NCBI GenBank assembly: GCA_020217115.1
Contig: JAIWOA010000133.1
Coordinates: 1-7,463 of the forward strand
Reading direction: 5' to 3'
Length of the DNA stretch: 7,463 nucleotides
Origin: Calditerrivibrio sp.
Lineage (GTDB): Bacteria; Chrysiogenota; Deferribacteres; Deferribacterales; Calditerrivibrionaceae
The notes beneath the pieces are model-generated. The model searched no databases. It was not told the DNA's origin and saw nothing but the letters and a program-made list of their open reading frames with translations. Shown here piece after piece: positions 1 through 6,715 of this stretch (its first letter is position 1; each line of letters starts with the position of its first letter). Position numbers and translations under genes: made by a program.

Positions 1-1124
1 TGATAAATAAGTGTCTTGTGTTCTTCAACAGATGCTGCAATTATTAAAGATTTTGAAGTAAAACCACTTGTCAAAGGGAAAGATGATATAGCCGCAGCAC
101 CTATACAACTAAAAAGAAGTGTGTAGGGCATTGTTTTATAAAGACCACCAAGCTGAGATGTCTTGCTAATACCTGTTCTATATAGCACCGCACCTGCTCC
201 CATCATGAGCAGAGCTTTGTAAAGTATGTGAGCAAAAGCATGGGCTGCAGCACCATTTATAGCCATCTGAGTACCCAGACCTACACCAGCTATCATAAAA
301 CCAACCTGGTTTATAATGCTGTAAGATAAAACCCTTCTCATATCATTTTCAAGAATAGCATAAACTATTCCATAGATGGTCATTATTGCTCCAGCATACA
401 ATAAAATCTCTTCTCCAGGAAAGCTTCTTGCAAGGACATAAACAGCTGTTTTGCTTGTGTAAGCACTTAAAAATACTGTGCCAGTAACTGTCGATTCAGG
501 ATATGAATCAGATAGCCATGCAGAAAATGGTGGGATAGCTGCATTTATTACAAATCCAAGCAAAATTAGAACGGAGGCTAAATTATTCAACCCAATATAC
601 CCAAAATCAAGGTTACCTGTATGATGAAAGTATAATATTATCCCTGCAAAAAGAAGCTGACCTCCAAGGGCATGAACAAGTAGATATCTAAAACCTGCCC
701 TTATAGATTTATCAGTTCTTCTCCCAAAAATTATCAATGTAGAAAAAACAGCCATTAATTCCCAAAAAATGAAAAGAGTTAATAAATTGCCAGCAAATAC
801 AACACCATAGGAACTACCGATATAAAGAGTGGCATATACATTCTCTTTATGGTCATTGTTGTGATATGCAAATATAGCACTCGAAAATCCCATTATTGCA
901 AATATATAACCCCAGACTTTACTTAGCTTATCTATAAAAATAAACTTTAAATCCATATTTAGAAAATTGACAATATACGTTGTATCATTTTGAGAATTCA
1001 TGACACCAAAAAAGGCTATAATCGGTATAATTATAAATATATATTTGTGTACCCTACCTTTAGTAGCTAACAAAAGTAAAGCACCTGCAAAAAACAGAAC
1101 AAATATTGGGATATTACCTATCAT
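1..1124 (-). CDS. Third MrpD/NuoL-type antiporter-like subunit, partial (3' end beyond left edge)
   Basis: The frame is open from an ATG at 1124 to the left edge, giving 374 residues with no stop; family members run to about 480-500, so roughly the last quarter is missing. It is a polytopic proton-antiporter-like (Proton_antipo_M) membrane protein, one of three in this operon. Visible family residues are Glu122 in the TM5 motif FWELMA, Lys225 in the TM8 motif SKTAVYV, His295/His299/Lys303 in the motif HAFAHILYKALLMMGAG (NuoL-like), DMRRVLSYSIINQVGFM at 261-277, and Lys358 in LTSGFTSKS. The TM7 lysine and following HxWLP of its paralogues are replaced by Asn194 and Ser201 (PFSAWLS), so this subunit is divergent and may not pump normally. 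The start is supported by GAGG six bases upstream and overlaps the stop of the small upstream gene by 11 nt. Membership of the family is clear; the exact subunit role is inferred. Confidence 0.9.
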   Translation of the reverse strand, partial: MIGNIPIFVLFFAGALLLLATKGRVHKYIFIIIPIIAFFGVMNSQNDTTYIVNFLNMDLKFIFIDKLSKVWGYIFAIMGFSSAIFAYHNNDHKENVYATLYIGSSYGVVFAGNLLTLFIFWELMAVFSTLIIFGRRTDKSIRAGFRYLLVHALGGQLLFAGIILYFHHTGNLDFGYIGLNNLASVLILLGFVINAAIPPFSAWLSDSYPESTVTGTVFLSAYTSKTAVYVLARSFPGEEILLYAGAIMTIYGIVYAILENDMRRVLSYSIINQVGFMIAGVGLGTQMAINGAAAHAFAHILYKALLMMGAGAVLYRTGISKTSQLGGLYKTMPYTLLFSCIGAAAISSFPLTSGFTSKSLIIAASVEEHKTLIY

Positions 1125-1362
1125 AATAATCCTCATCTCTTTGTAACCAGAATTTACCCAGAAGTTTTGATACTATAACAATAGCTACACAGGAAAAGAA
1201 TCCATATAAAGGATAGGAGCCAAAAAGCTTTTCCCAACCATAGTAAGGATGCTTCTCCACAAAGAGATCAAGAATAACGAGAAGTATTAGAACAGCATAA
1301 AACCATACTTTGATTGTCTTTATATTTTTCTCTTTATCGAAAAATCCCAGATCTTTTACCAT
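1114..1362 (-). CDS. Small two-helix membrane protein of the Mrp operon, function unknown
   Basis: An 82-residue protein with a charged N-terminus, a predicted membrane helix at about 19-36, a short aromatic loop (EKHPYYGWEKLFG, 36-48), a second helix at about 49-69, and a charged tail ending RDEDYYDR. It has no enzymatic motif I can name. It is surely a real gene: the ATG has GGGAGG five bases upstream, begins one base after the stop of the preceding antiporter gene, and its stop overlaps the next gene by 11 nt. The HP-x-x-x-W-E loop followed by a YGF helix and an R-x-D/E-x-YYD tail resembles small hypothetical proteins I recall beside Mrp-like clusters in anaerobic Gram-negative bacteria, but I could not check this. 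A plausible role is an accessory or assembly subunit bound to one of the flanking large antiporter subunits. Confidence 0.85.
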   Translation of the reverse strand: MVKDLGFFDKEKNIKTIKVWFYAVLILLVILDLFVEKHPYYGWEKLFGSYPLYGFFSCVAIVIVSKLLGKFWLQRDEDYYDR

Positions 1363-1363
1363 T

Positions 1364-2857
1364 CTAACCTCCCAATCCTGCTACAGCTCTGGCAAGACTT
1401 AAAAAGATATCCGGGTAGAAAAATAAAGCCACAGTCAATATAGCAGTCAGAACAAGTGGAACTAACATAAACATATTGGCTTCGTGGCAATGAGAAACAT
1501 TTTTACCATCAGAATCTTTTTCTTCCTCGCCAAAATAACCCTTTATGAATATTGGAACAAAATAGCTTGCGTTCAAAAGAGCACTGGCAACTAATATTAT
1601 CAATATCCAGTTCTGGCCTGCATCCACGGCACCGTTTGCTATAAACCATTTACTTATGAAACCACCCATAGGTGGAAAACCTATCATTGAAATTGCACCT
1701 ATAGTAAAAGCTGCCATACTAAAAGGCATATGTTTTGCGATACCATCAAGTTCACTTACCTTTGTTTTATGACTTGCAACGTAAATAGCCCCAGCCCAAA
1801 AGAAAAGTGTTATCTTAGCAAAACCATGGGCAACGATATGCATTACTGATCCAACTATAGCCTGACTACTTAGAAGAGAAATTGCCAGCACGATGTACGA
1901 CAGCTGACTTATAGTAGAATAGGCAAGCCTTGCCTTTATATTATCCTGTCTTAAGGCTACCATTGATGCAACGATGATTGTAAAAGCAGCAAATATTGTA
2001 ACTATATTTGCCATAAAGATAGATTTTAAAAAATCAACTCCATATATATGGATAAAAACTCTTATAATGACAAAAACACCTGTTTTAACTACTGCCACTG
2101 CATGTAATAGAGCACTAACAGGGGTAGGAGCAACCATTGCAGATGGTAACCAGAGATGCACTGGCATAACAGCTGCTTTTGCAGAACCAAAAACAAATAG
2201 GAGTAACATTATTCCCAAAACAGTCTTATCTACTCCACTGATATTGCCAAGTAAGCCCCCAATAGTAAACTCCAGTGTCCCTGCGACTGTATAAACATAT
2301 ATGAGAGCAGGTAAAAAAAACAGAACAGAAGTTATCAGTAAATAGGACAGATATCTTCTTGCACCTTGAATGGCCTCCTTCGTTTCCTTATGGGCAACAA
2401 GTGGGTAAGTTGCAAAGGTTATCAGTTCATAGAATAGGTAAAGGGTAAATAGGTTACCAGAAAAAGCTGCCCCTATGGCTGAAAACATAGAAATAGCAAA
2501 GAAACAAAAGAACCTTGTCTGCTTTTTTTCATTATTACCCCTCATATATCCTATGGAGTAAAAAGTTGTTACAAACCATAAAAAAGAAGCCATTAAAGCA
2601 AAAAATACCCCTAAATGATCAACTTTAAACTTAAGAGATATACCCGGAATAATATCAAGCAATTTAAATTCGAGGAGGTAACCATTTCTTATAAAGGTAA
2701 ATATATAAACCACTCCAAAAAATGTCAAAAGAGATGCCAGAATACTAAACCCTTCCCTTAGGTTAGGCTTTTTATCACTTAACAATATGGGAAACACTGC
2801 AATAAGGGGAATTATAGCAACAAAGAAAGGGATTGGAGAGTTTAATACTCCAGTCAT
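1364..2857 (-). CDS. Second large antiporter subunit, NuoL/MrpA-flavoured MrpD paralogue
   Basis: A 497-residue polytopic membrane protein of the proton-antiporter family that should carry protons or be part of the Na+/H+ exchange path. All key polar residues are present: Glu144 in TM5 (LFYELITF), Lys227 in TM7 (GSAKAAV), His234 in MPVHLWLP, Lys258 in TM8, DNIKARLAYSTISQLSY at 305-321, His340/His344/Lys348 and Lys403 in TM12 (GGFISKWF). The segment APTPVSALLHAVAVVKTG (243-260) is closer to NuoL/MrpA than to MrpD, so this protein may stand in for the N-terminal half of MrpA, which is absent. I start it at the ATG at 2857: GGAG lies eight bases upstream and the codon forms a 4-nt ATGA overlap with the preceding stop. 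An in-frame ATG two codons earlier (2863) lies only two bases from that GGAG. Confidence 0.92.
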   Translation of the reverse strand: MTGVLNSPIPFFVAIIPLIAVFPILLSDKKPNLREGFSILASLLTFFGVVYIFTFIRNGYLLEFKLLDIIPGISLKFKVDHLGVFFALMASFLWFVTTFYSIGYMRGNNEKKQTRFFCFFAISMFSAIGAAFSGNLFTLYLFYELITFATYPLVAHKETKEAIQGARRYLSYLLITSVLFFLPALIYVYTVAGTLEFTIGGLLGNISGVDKTVLGIMLLLFVFGSAKAAVMPVHLWLPSAMVAPTPVSALLHAVAVVKTGVFVIIRVFIHIYGVDFLKSIFMANIVTIFAAFTIIVASMVALRQDNIKARLAYSTISQLSYIVLAISLLSSQAIVGSVMHIVAHGFAKITLFFWAGAIYVASHKTKVSELDGIAKHMPFSMAAFTIGAISMIGFPPMGGFISKWFIANGAVDAGQNWILIILVASALLNASYFVPIFIKGYFGEEEKDSDGKNVSHCHEANMFMLVPLVLTAILTVALFFYPDIFLSLARAVAGLGG

Positions 2858-4344
2858 TTGCATGTCTCCATAAGTAATTCTGCAGCTTTTTGAGCAAAAG
2901 CAACCAGATCATTTGTAAAAATACCAAAATATATTGTCACCCCAGCCATAATATATGTTGGGATTACCATTGCAATAGGTTCCTTTATTACATCTGAATT
3001 ATTAGATTCAGATTTAGTAAAAAATATGTTATCTACAACTCTCCAGAAGTATACAGCAGTAAGCAATGAACTCAAAAGTATCACAAACACAGCAATCCAT
3101 TTCCCAGAATCGATGGCACCAACAACAAGATACCATTTACTGACAAAGCCAGATGTTAGAGGGATACCTATCATTGAAAGAGTAAATATTAAGAATGCTA
3201 TAGATGTTAGTGGCATTTTCTTGTATAGACCACAATAATCATAAATTTTCGTTGTTGATAAAGAGTAAAAGACTATACCTGAAACCATGAACAATCCACC
3301 CTTAACAAATGCATGGGAGAGAAAATGGTACATAGAACCGACTAACCCATTGTTACTTAACATTGTGGCTCCAAGCAAAATATACCCTATCTGCCCCACA
3401 GAAGAGTAGGCAAACATCATCTTTATATCTTTTTGCCCTATTGCCATAAATGAACCTGCAAGTATTGCTATAAGGGAAATAATGAAAAGTATTTCCTGTA
3501 TAGGGATAACATTAACATCAAATTTTGGGGTAAAAACCGTATACAAAAATCTTATCATTACATAAGCCATAACTTTTGTGCTTGTAGCTGACATAAGGGC
3601 ACTTATAGCTGAAGGGGAGTGAGAATAGGCACCAGGTAGCCAACTATGGAGAGGGAAAAGAGCCATTTTCATGCTTAAACCCAAAACAATAAAAGCAGCA
3701 CCAACAACCACTATTTTCGAATTATACATTGGAACAAGTCTTTGTTGCATATCCAGAAGATTTAGAGTTCCCGTTGCCATATAAAGATAACCTATCCCAA
3801 GGACAACAAAAGATGCCCCTATCGTACCAAGTATAAGATAATTAAAACTTGATCTATAGGACTTTTTTGTACCCCCAATAGCTATCAAGGCGTATGCAGT
3901 AATTGAAGATATTTCTGTAAATACGTATATATTGAAAAGGTCTCCTGTAATTGTAATACCCAACAATCCAGTTATGAACAGTGTAGTGATGGAATAGAAG
4001 ATATAGGTTTTACCCTCATCTATCTCATTATTGACAATTTTAGGGAAATAGAAGCTCATGATAAAAAAGACCGAAGCTATTATCACCACAAACAAAATAT
4101 TAGTATAGTCAACATAATATTCTATCCCTAAAGGTGGTGCCCAATTTCCAAAGAAATACCTTACAGGCCCAGTTTTGTATACTCGAAAAAGTAGTAAAAA
4201 TGAAAAATAGGCAGTCAAAAAGGATACAAACTGAAATATAAAAGGAACGATTTTTCGATAAAAAACCCCCGCAGCAACCATAAACATTGCACTAAACAAT
4301 GGGACAACTATAATAAGAGCTGGTAGATTAACATCTATATTCAT
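2854..4344 (-). CDS. mrpD: Na+/H+ antiporter subunit MrpD (MnhD, NuoN-like)
   Basis: A 496-residue polytopic membrane protein, the usual length for MrpD, forming a proton channel of the Mrp complex in the cytoplasmic membrane. The conserved chain is complete: Glu144 in TM5 (VFTEISS), Lys226 in TM7 (SMKMALF), His233 in PLHSWLP, Lys257 in TM8 (STKVMAYV), DIKMMFAYSSVGQIGY at 306-321, His340, His344 and Lys348, and Lys403 in TM12 (SGFVSKWYL). The stretch SHSPSAISALMSATSTK (241-257) is MrpD/NuoN-like rather than NuoL-like, which sets it apart from the next gene. The ATG overlaps the mrpC stop as ATGA, with a GTGGA-type ribosome site six bases upstream. It is the best candidate for the true MrpD, sitting directly after mrpC as in nearly all Mrp operons. 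Confidence 0.95.
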   Translation of the reverse strand: MNIDVNLPALIIVVPLFSAMFMVAAGVFYRKIVPFIFQFVSFLTAYFSFLLLFRVYKTGPVRYFFGNWAPPLGIEYYVDYTNILFVVIIASVFFIMSFYFPKIVNNEIDEGKTYIFYSITTLFITGLLGITITGDLFNIYVFTEISSITAYALIAIGGTKKSYRSSFNYLILGTIGASFVVLGIGYLYMATGTLNLLDMQQRLVPMYNSKIVVVGAAFIVLGLSMKMALFPLHSWLPGAYSHSPSAISALMSATSTKVMAYVMIRFLYTVFTPKFDVNVIPIQEILFIISLIAILAGSFMAIGQKDIKMMFAYSSVGQIGYILLGATMLSNNGLVGSMYHFLSHAFVKGGLFMVSGIVFYSLSTTKIYDYCGLYKKMPLTSIAFLIFTLSMIGIPLTSGFVSKWYLVVGAIDSGKWIAVFVILLSSLLTAVYFWRVVDNIFFTKSESNNSDVIKEPIAMVIPTYIMAGVTIYFGIFTNDLVAFAQKAAELLMETCK

Positions 4345-4721
4345 TTTTTATCCACAATCTCTTCGTTTATATCAATTTCAGCCATTTCATCTTCTTCAAT
4401 GGTTCCATAGTATTCCCTTATCTTGATTATTATGGCAAGAGCCACCGCAGTAATAGATACGCCGACAACAATCGCAGTCAACATCAATACATGTGGCAAT
4501 GGGTTATCATACCTGATAACATCCCTCGCATATATGGGGGCAGATCCATCCTTTACCTTTGAAACACTTATATAAAAAAGTATTATTGCTGTAGAAAGTA
4601 TATTTAGACCAATTACTTTTTTTATCAGATTTCCATTTATAATAACACTATAAAGACCTATCAACATCAAAATAATTGCAGCCAGATAGTTGTATTTACC
4701 TATAATAAAATCAATTATCAT
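4341..4721 (-). CDS. mrpC: Na+/H+ antiporter subunit MrpC (MnhC, NuoK-like)
   Basis: A 126-residue protein with three predicted membrane helices (about 12-29, 36-54 and 78-100) and the NuoK/MrpC signature: NLIKKVIGLN at 31-40 and DNPLPHVLMLTAIVVGVSIT at 72-91. In Mrp this small subunit joins MrpD to the rest of the complex, as NuoK does in complex I. After the third helix comes a hydrophilic, strongly acidic tail (about 104-126, with EEDEMAE near 109-115). I recall typical MrpC proteins as nearer 110 residues, so the tail is slightly long. The ATG overlaps the mrpB stop by 11 nt; the nearest GAGG is about 12 nt upstream, so initiation may rely on coupling to mrpB translation. Confidence 0.95.
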   Translation of the reverse strand: MIIDFIIGKYNYLAAIILMLIGLYSVIINGNLIKKVIGLNILSTAIILFYISVSKVKDGSAPIYARDVIRYDNPLPHVLMLTAIVVGVSITAVALAIIIKIREYYGTIEEDEMAEIDINEEIVDKK

Positions 4722-5133
4722 ACTTTTTAGATACCTCTATAAATAGTAACAACATAACACTGGAAACAGTAATGAAAACCCCTATTTCTATGAATAGTAA
4801 ACCCATAGAGTTGCCACTTTTCATATTAAGTCCGGGTAATTTGGCATACTCTAAAAACAAACCTCCATTAAACATTGTAATATAGCCTACTCCAGAATAT
4901 ATCATAACACCAAAAGCAGTCATAAAAATCAGTATCTTTCTTTTTATCTTTCTGTAAATCTCTTCTACTCCAAAAACCATTCCATACAAAATAAATCCAG
5001 ATGCAAATATAACCCCACCCTGGAAACCACCACCGGGACTTATCTCCCCATGGGCAAGTACATAAAGGGAAAACATAAGAATAAAAGGTACCATCATCCT
5101 TGTAGCCATTTTTAATACAATATGACCTTTCAT
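4711..5133 (-). CDS. mrpB: Na+/H+ antiporter subunit MrpB (MnhB domain)
   Basis: A 140-residue membrane protein with about four helices (roughly 11-27, 37-56, 66-88 and 108-132). It carries the MnhB signature LAHGEISPGGGFQGGVIFA at 26-44, with His28, Pro33 and the GGGFQGG glycine run, and the late motif FIEIGVFITV at 114-123. It is an obligate part of Mrp antiporters and corresponds to MbhF in archaeal Mbh. The ATG overlaps the stop of the upstream MbhD/E-like gene as ATGA and has GGTGA six bases upstream. A frame reading through the same bases from 5143 is a shadow with no family features. Confidence 0.95.
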   Translation of the reverse strand: MKGHIVLKMATRMMVPFILMFSLYVLAHGEISPGGGFQGGVIFASGFILYGMVFGVEEIYRKIKRKILIFMTAFGVMIYSGVGYITMFNGGLFLEYAKLPGLNMKSGNSMGLLFIEIGVFITVSSVMLLLFIEVSKKYDN

Positions 5134-5663
5134 TTATCTTCACCTTTTCTCAAAATAAGATAAACACATAAACCTGCTATAAAAATAACAGTTGTCTCCC
5201 CATTGGTATCATAACCCCTATAACTACCAAGTATCGCAGTAACAATATTGGGAGATCCCGTTTCCTCAAGTGTTCGAGCAAGATAATCAGGAACAAGGTA
5301 GGTGTTGGTTACCCAGGAATGATCCCCAAAGTTAGGCATATCAGTAATGCCAAGAATTAGAAGATATCCAACTATCAATACAATGGATGTTGCAATTATC
5401 TTTCTATCCTTTGAAGGAGTTGACCTATCTTCCCATTCTACTTTGCTAAATAAGGATAAGAAAAGTACAGTACTTATACCAGCTCCAACAGCAGCTTCAG
5501 TGAAAGCTACGTCTATTGCATTAAGTGTTGTCCATAAAACTGCAACAAAAAGGGAATATGCACCCAAAATAATCGTTGAATTAAGAAGATTTTTAAAATA
5601 TATCGAAAGAAAAGCGGCAATTATCAAAAAAGTAAGAAACATAACATCAATTACTATTGTCAC
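5130..5663 (-). CDS. MrpA C-terminal-domain protein, fused MbhD (DUF4040) + MbhE-like
   Basis: A 177-residue protein equivalent to the C-terminal end of MrpA, which archaeal Mbh encodes as two subunits, MbhD and MbhE. The first half (about 8-75) is DUF4040/MbhD-like with three helices and the motif DVAFTEAAVGAGISTVLFL (51-69), with Glu56 in the membrane. The second half (about 88-172) is MbhE-like, with a helix at 89-107, a polar loop, the motif NIVTAILGSYRGYDTNGE (139-156) typical of the MrpA/MbhE junction with MrpB, and a last helix at 157-171. I choose a GTG start at 5663 because GGAGGA lies six bases upstream and the N-terminus then aligns with the family; the open frame continues 18 codons further up, inside mrpG, without a better site. 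It overlaps mrpG by 17 nt. Links MrpB and MrpC to the large subunits. Confidence 0.9.
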   Translation of the reverse strand: MTIVIDVMFLTFLIIAAFLSIYFKNLLNSTIILGAYSLFVAVLWTTLNAIDVAFTEAAVGAGISTVLFLSLFSKVEWEDRSTPSKDRKIIATSIVLIVGYLLILGITDMPNFGDHSWVTNTYLVPDYLARTLEETGSPNIVTAILGSYRGYDTNGETTVIFIAGLCVYLILRKGEDK

Positions 5664-5955
5664 TTTTCTTCCTCCACCATGGAATACCCATTCTATATGC
5701 AGCTTGAGCCAGAGCATGTGTAGCTGTAGGGTTGGCTATAAAGACAAATCCGATAATAAAAAGTAATTTCAGGGATGTTAAAGAAAAACCTTCATAGAGC
5801 ATTAGACCAAAAAGTATCAATATTTGACCTAACGTATCTGTCTTCCCTGCAGCATGAATTCTGGTATAAAATCCAGGCATTCTTATAAGGCCTATAGAAG
5901 ATACAAGTATCAAAAATGAACCTATTAGTATAAAAATACTGGTTAAGTATATCAA
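5647..5955 (-). CDS. mrpG: Na+/H+ antiporter subunit MrpG (MnhG)
   Basis: A 102-residue membrane protein with three helices (about 4-23, 43-56 and 61-76). It carries the MrpG signature IRMPGFYTRIHAAGKTDTLG (24-43) and the late motif NPTATHALAQAA (75-86), with the conserved proline-threonine-histidine run. MrpG is a small integral subunit required for assembly and activity of Mrp complexes and corresponds to MbhC. The start is a TTG at 5955, overlapping the mrpF stop as TTGA; GGGAG lies six bases upstream, and the next in-frame ATG (residue 26) would remove the first helix. A short Lys/Asp/Asn tail follows. Confidence 0.94.
   Translation of the reverse strand: MIYLTSIFILIGSFLILVSSIGLIRMPGFYTRIHAAGKTDTLGQILILFGLMLYEGFSLTSLKLLFIIGFVFIANPTATHALAQAAYRMGIPWWRKKSDNSN
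5670..5675 (-). promoter_or_regulatory. Ribosome binding site GGAGGA for the GTG-started MbhD/E-like gene
   Basis: GGAGGA ends six bases before the GTG at 5663. It lies inside the 3' end of mrpG and decides the start of the downstream gene over an in-frame ATG at 5717. Confidence 0.8.
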
Positions 5956-6209
5956 TCTAATCTCCCTTTTTCCTTTAATTTCAGAATAGCAATCGTCCCT
6001 ATAAAATTTATAAGTGCATATGCTATAGATATATCAATAAACTCTGGCCTATTATACAAAAAGTCCACAAGAACAAGTAAAACAACCACTTTTGTTCCAA
6101 TTAGATTAACAGCCAGAACTCTATCAAAAAAGGATGGCCCCTTCACAACTCTGTAAAGACTAAAAAAAGATGCAACAAGTATAACTATTATCCCCAAACT
6201 AAAAATCAT
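5952..6209 (-). CDS. mrpF: Na+/H+ antiporter subunit MrpF (MnhF)
   Basis: An 85-residue protein with three predicted helices (about 2-20, 33-52 and 59-77). It has the MrpF motif KGPSFFDRVLAVN (23-35), with Asp29 and Arg30 at the helix entrance, and the later DISIAYALINFIGTIA (59-74). In Mrp, MrpF belongs to the group of small subunits (E, F, G) beside MrpA and is thought to take part in the cation path; it corresponds to MbhB. I start at ATG 6209, which forms a 4-nt ATGA overlap with the mrpE stop. A GTG two codons earlier (6215) is also in frame but has no spaced ribosome site. The only site before the ATG is a weak AGAGAA, so coupling to mrpE is likely. Confidence 0.93.
   Translation of the reverse strand: MIFSLGIIVILVASFFSLYRVVKGPSFFDRVLAVNLIGTKVVVLLVLVDFLYNRPEFIDISIAYALINFIGTIAILKLKEKGRLD
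5962..5966 (-). promoter_or_regulatory. Ribosome binding site GGGAG for the TTG-started mrpG
   Basis: GGGAG is six bases upstream of the TTG at 5955, within the last codons of mrpF. It supports the rare TTG start, because no ATG or GTG is placed to give a complete first helix. Confidence 0.75.
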
Positions 6210-6676
6210 ATACACTTCTCTATTTCAAGTATTCGCCTTTGCATCTCTCCACCATCAAGCCCATCAGCAAAGATTGGATCAAGAGCATGAACAAAAAACC
6301 TATTCTTATCAGCAAAAATGGTAACTGTACCAGGTGTCAGGGTAATTGAATTAGCAAATAATACAAGTCCTATCTCAGATGTAACCTTTGGGTCAAATTC
6401 AATCATACTTGGATCAATATCCAGATCCTTTCTTAGAAGAATCTTTAATACTTGAATATTTGCCAATACGATCTGCCAGAACAACCAGGGCACATACATA
6501 AAGATTCTTATTATAAGCTTTAGATTAACTTTTTTATCCGGAAAAAAAAGATCATTAGCAAGAAATGTTACTATCAAGCCTGACAATATAGCCAGAGTAA
6601 CTATTAAAGGTGTAAAAACACCAGAAAATATAAACCAAAAAGATAACATAACAAAAAACGTAAAAAAATAGCTCAT
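6206..6676 (-). CDS. mrpE: Na+/H+ antiporter subunit MrpE (MnhE), first gene of the operon
   Basis: A 156-residue protein, the usual MrpE length. Two to three N-terminal membrane segments lie at about 3-20, 22-42 and 54-80, followed by a cytoplasmic domain. Family motifs are WQIVLANIQVLKILL (67-81) and ANSITLTPGTVTIF (108-121). MrpE is the least conserved Mrp subunit and corresponds to MbhA; as first gene it also fits the archaeal-type gene order. The start is taken as ATG 6676, with GAGG five bases upstream; a GTG immediately before it (6679) is the only close alternative and is just two bases from the GAGG. A strong promoter sits about 40 nt upstream. Confidence 0.94.
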   Translation of the reverse strand: MSYFFTFFVMLSFWFIFSGVFTPLIVTLAILSGLIVTFLANDLFFPDKKVNLKLIIRIFMYVPWLFWQIVLANIQVLKILLRKDLDIDPSMIEFDPKVTSEIGLVLFANSITLTPGTVTIFADKNRFFVHALDPIFADGLDGGEMQRRILEIEKCI

Positions 6677-6697
6677 CACATCCTCTATTAAAGCGTC

Positions 6698-6710
6698 AAA
6701 ACATCGTTTT
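6698..6710 (-). promoter_or_regulatory. Short inverted repeat at the presumed transcription start
   Basis: AAAACGATGTTTT is a perfect 5-bp inverted repeat with a 3-nt centre, covering about +1 to +13 of the predicted transcript. It could be an operator or a weak leader hairpin. A palindrome this short can occur by chance in AT-rich sequence. Confidence 0.25.
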
Positions 6711-6715
6711 ATTAA

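Noticed and set aside
1478..1531. His/Cys cluster (SHCHE) in the second large subunit as a metal site
   Set aside because: The HEA segment before the last helices is, as I recall, a usual feature of this family's loop, and one Cys with two His gives no complete motif.
1974..2294. Plus-strand open frame of 106 codons
   Set aside because: It lies antisense within the second large antiporter gene, has no ribosome site or family features, and its composition reflects the opposite strand.
3026..3238. Plus-strand open frame of 70 codons
   Set aside because: Antisense to mrpD, without a start signal or recognisable protein features.
4868..5143. Minus-strand frame rich in Trp and Cys overlapping mrpB
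   Set aside because: It is the shifted frame of mrpB; the Trp/Cys pattern comes from reading its glycine-rich codons out of frame.
5664..5717. Possible 18-residue N-terminal extension of the MbhD/E-like protein
   Set aside because: It would overlap mrpG by 71 nt, lacks a good ribosome site, and contains the translated GGAGGA region (His-Gly-Gly-Gly-Arg-Lys) of the real GTG start.
5347..5766. Plus-strand open frame of 139 codons
   Set aside because: Antisense to the MbhD/E-like gene and mrpG, both of which carry clear family motifs; the translated product is featureless.
1..6676. Complex I (nuo) operon
   Set aside because: The presence of MrpE, F, G and B with clear motifs marks the cluster as Mrp/Mnh-type; no NuoA, H or J or hydrophilic-arm subunit is seen within the window.
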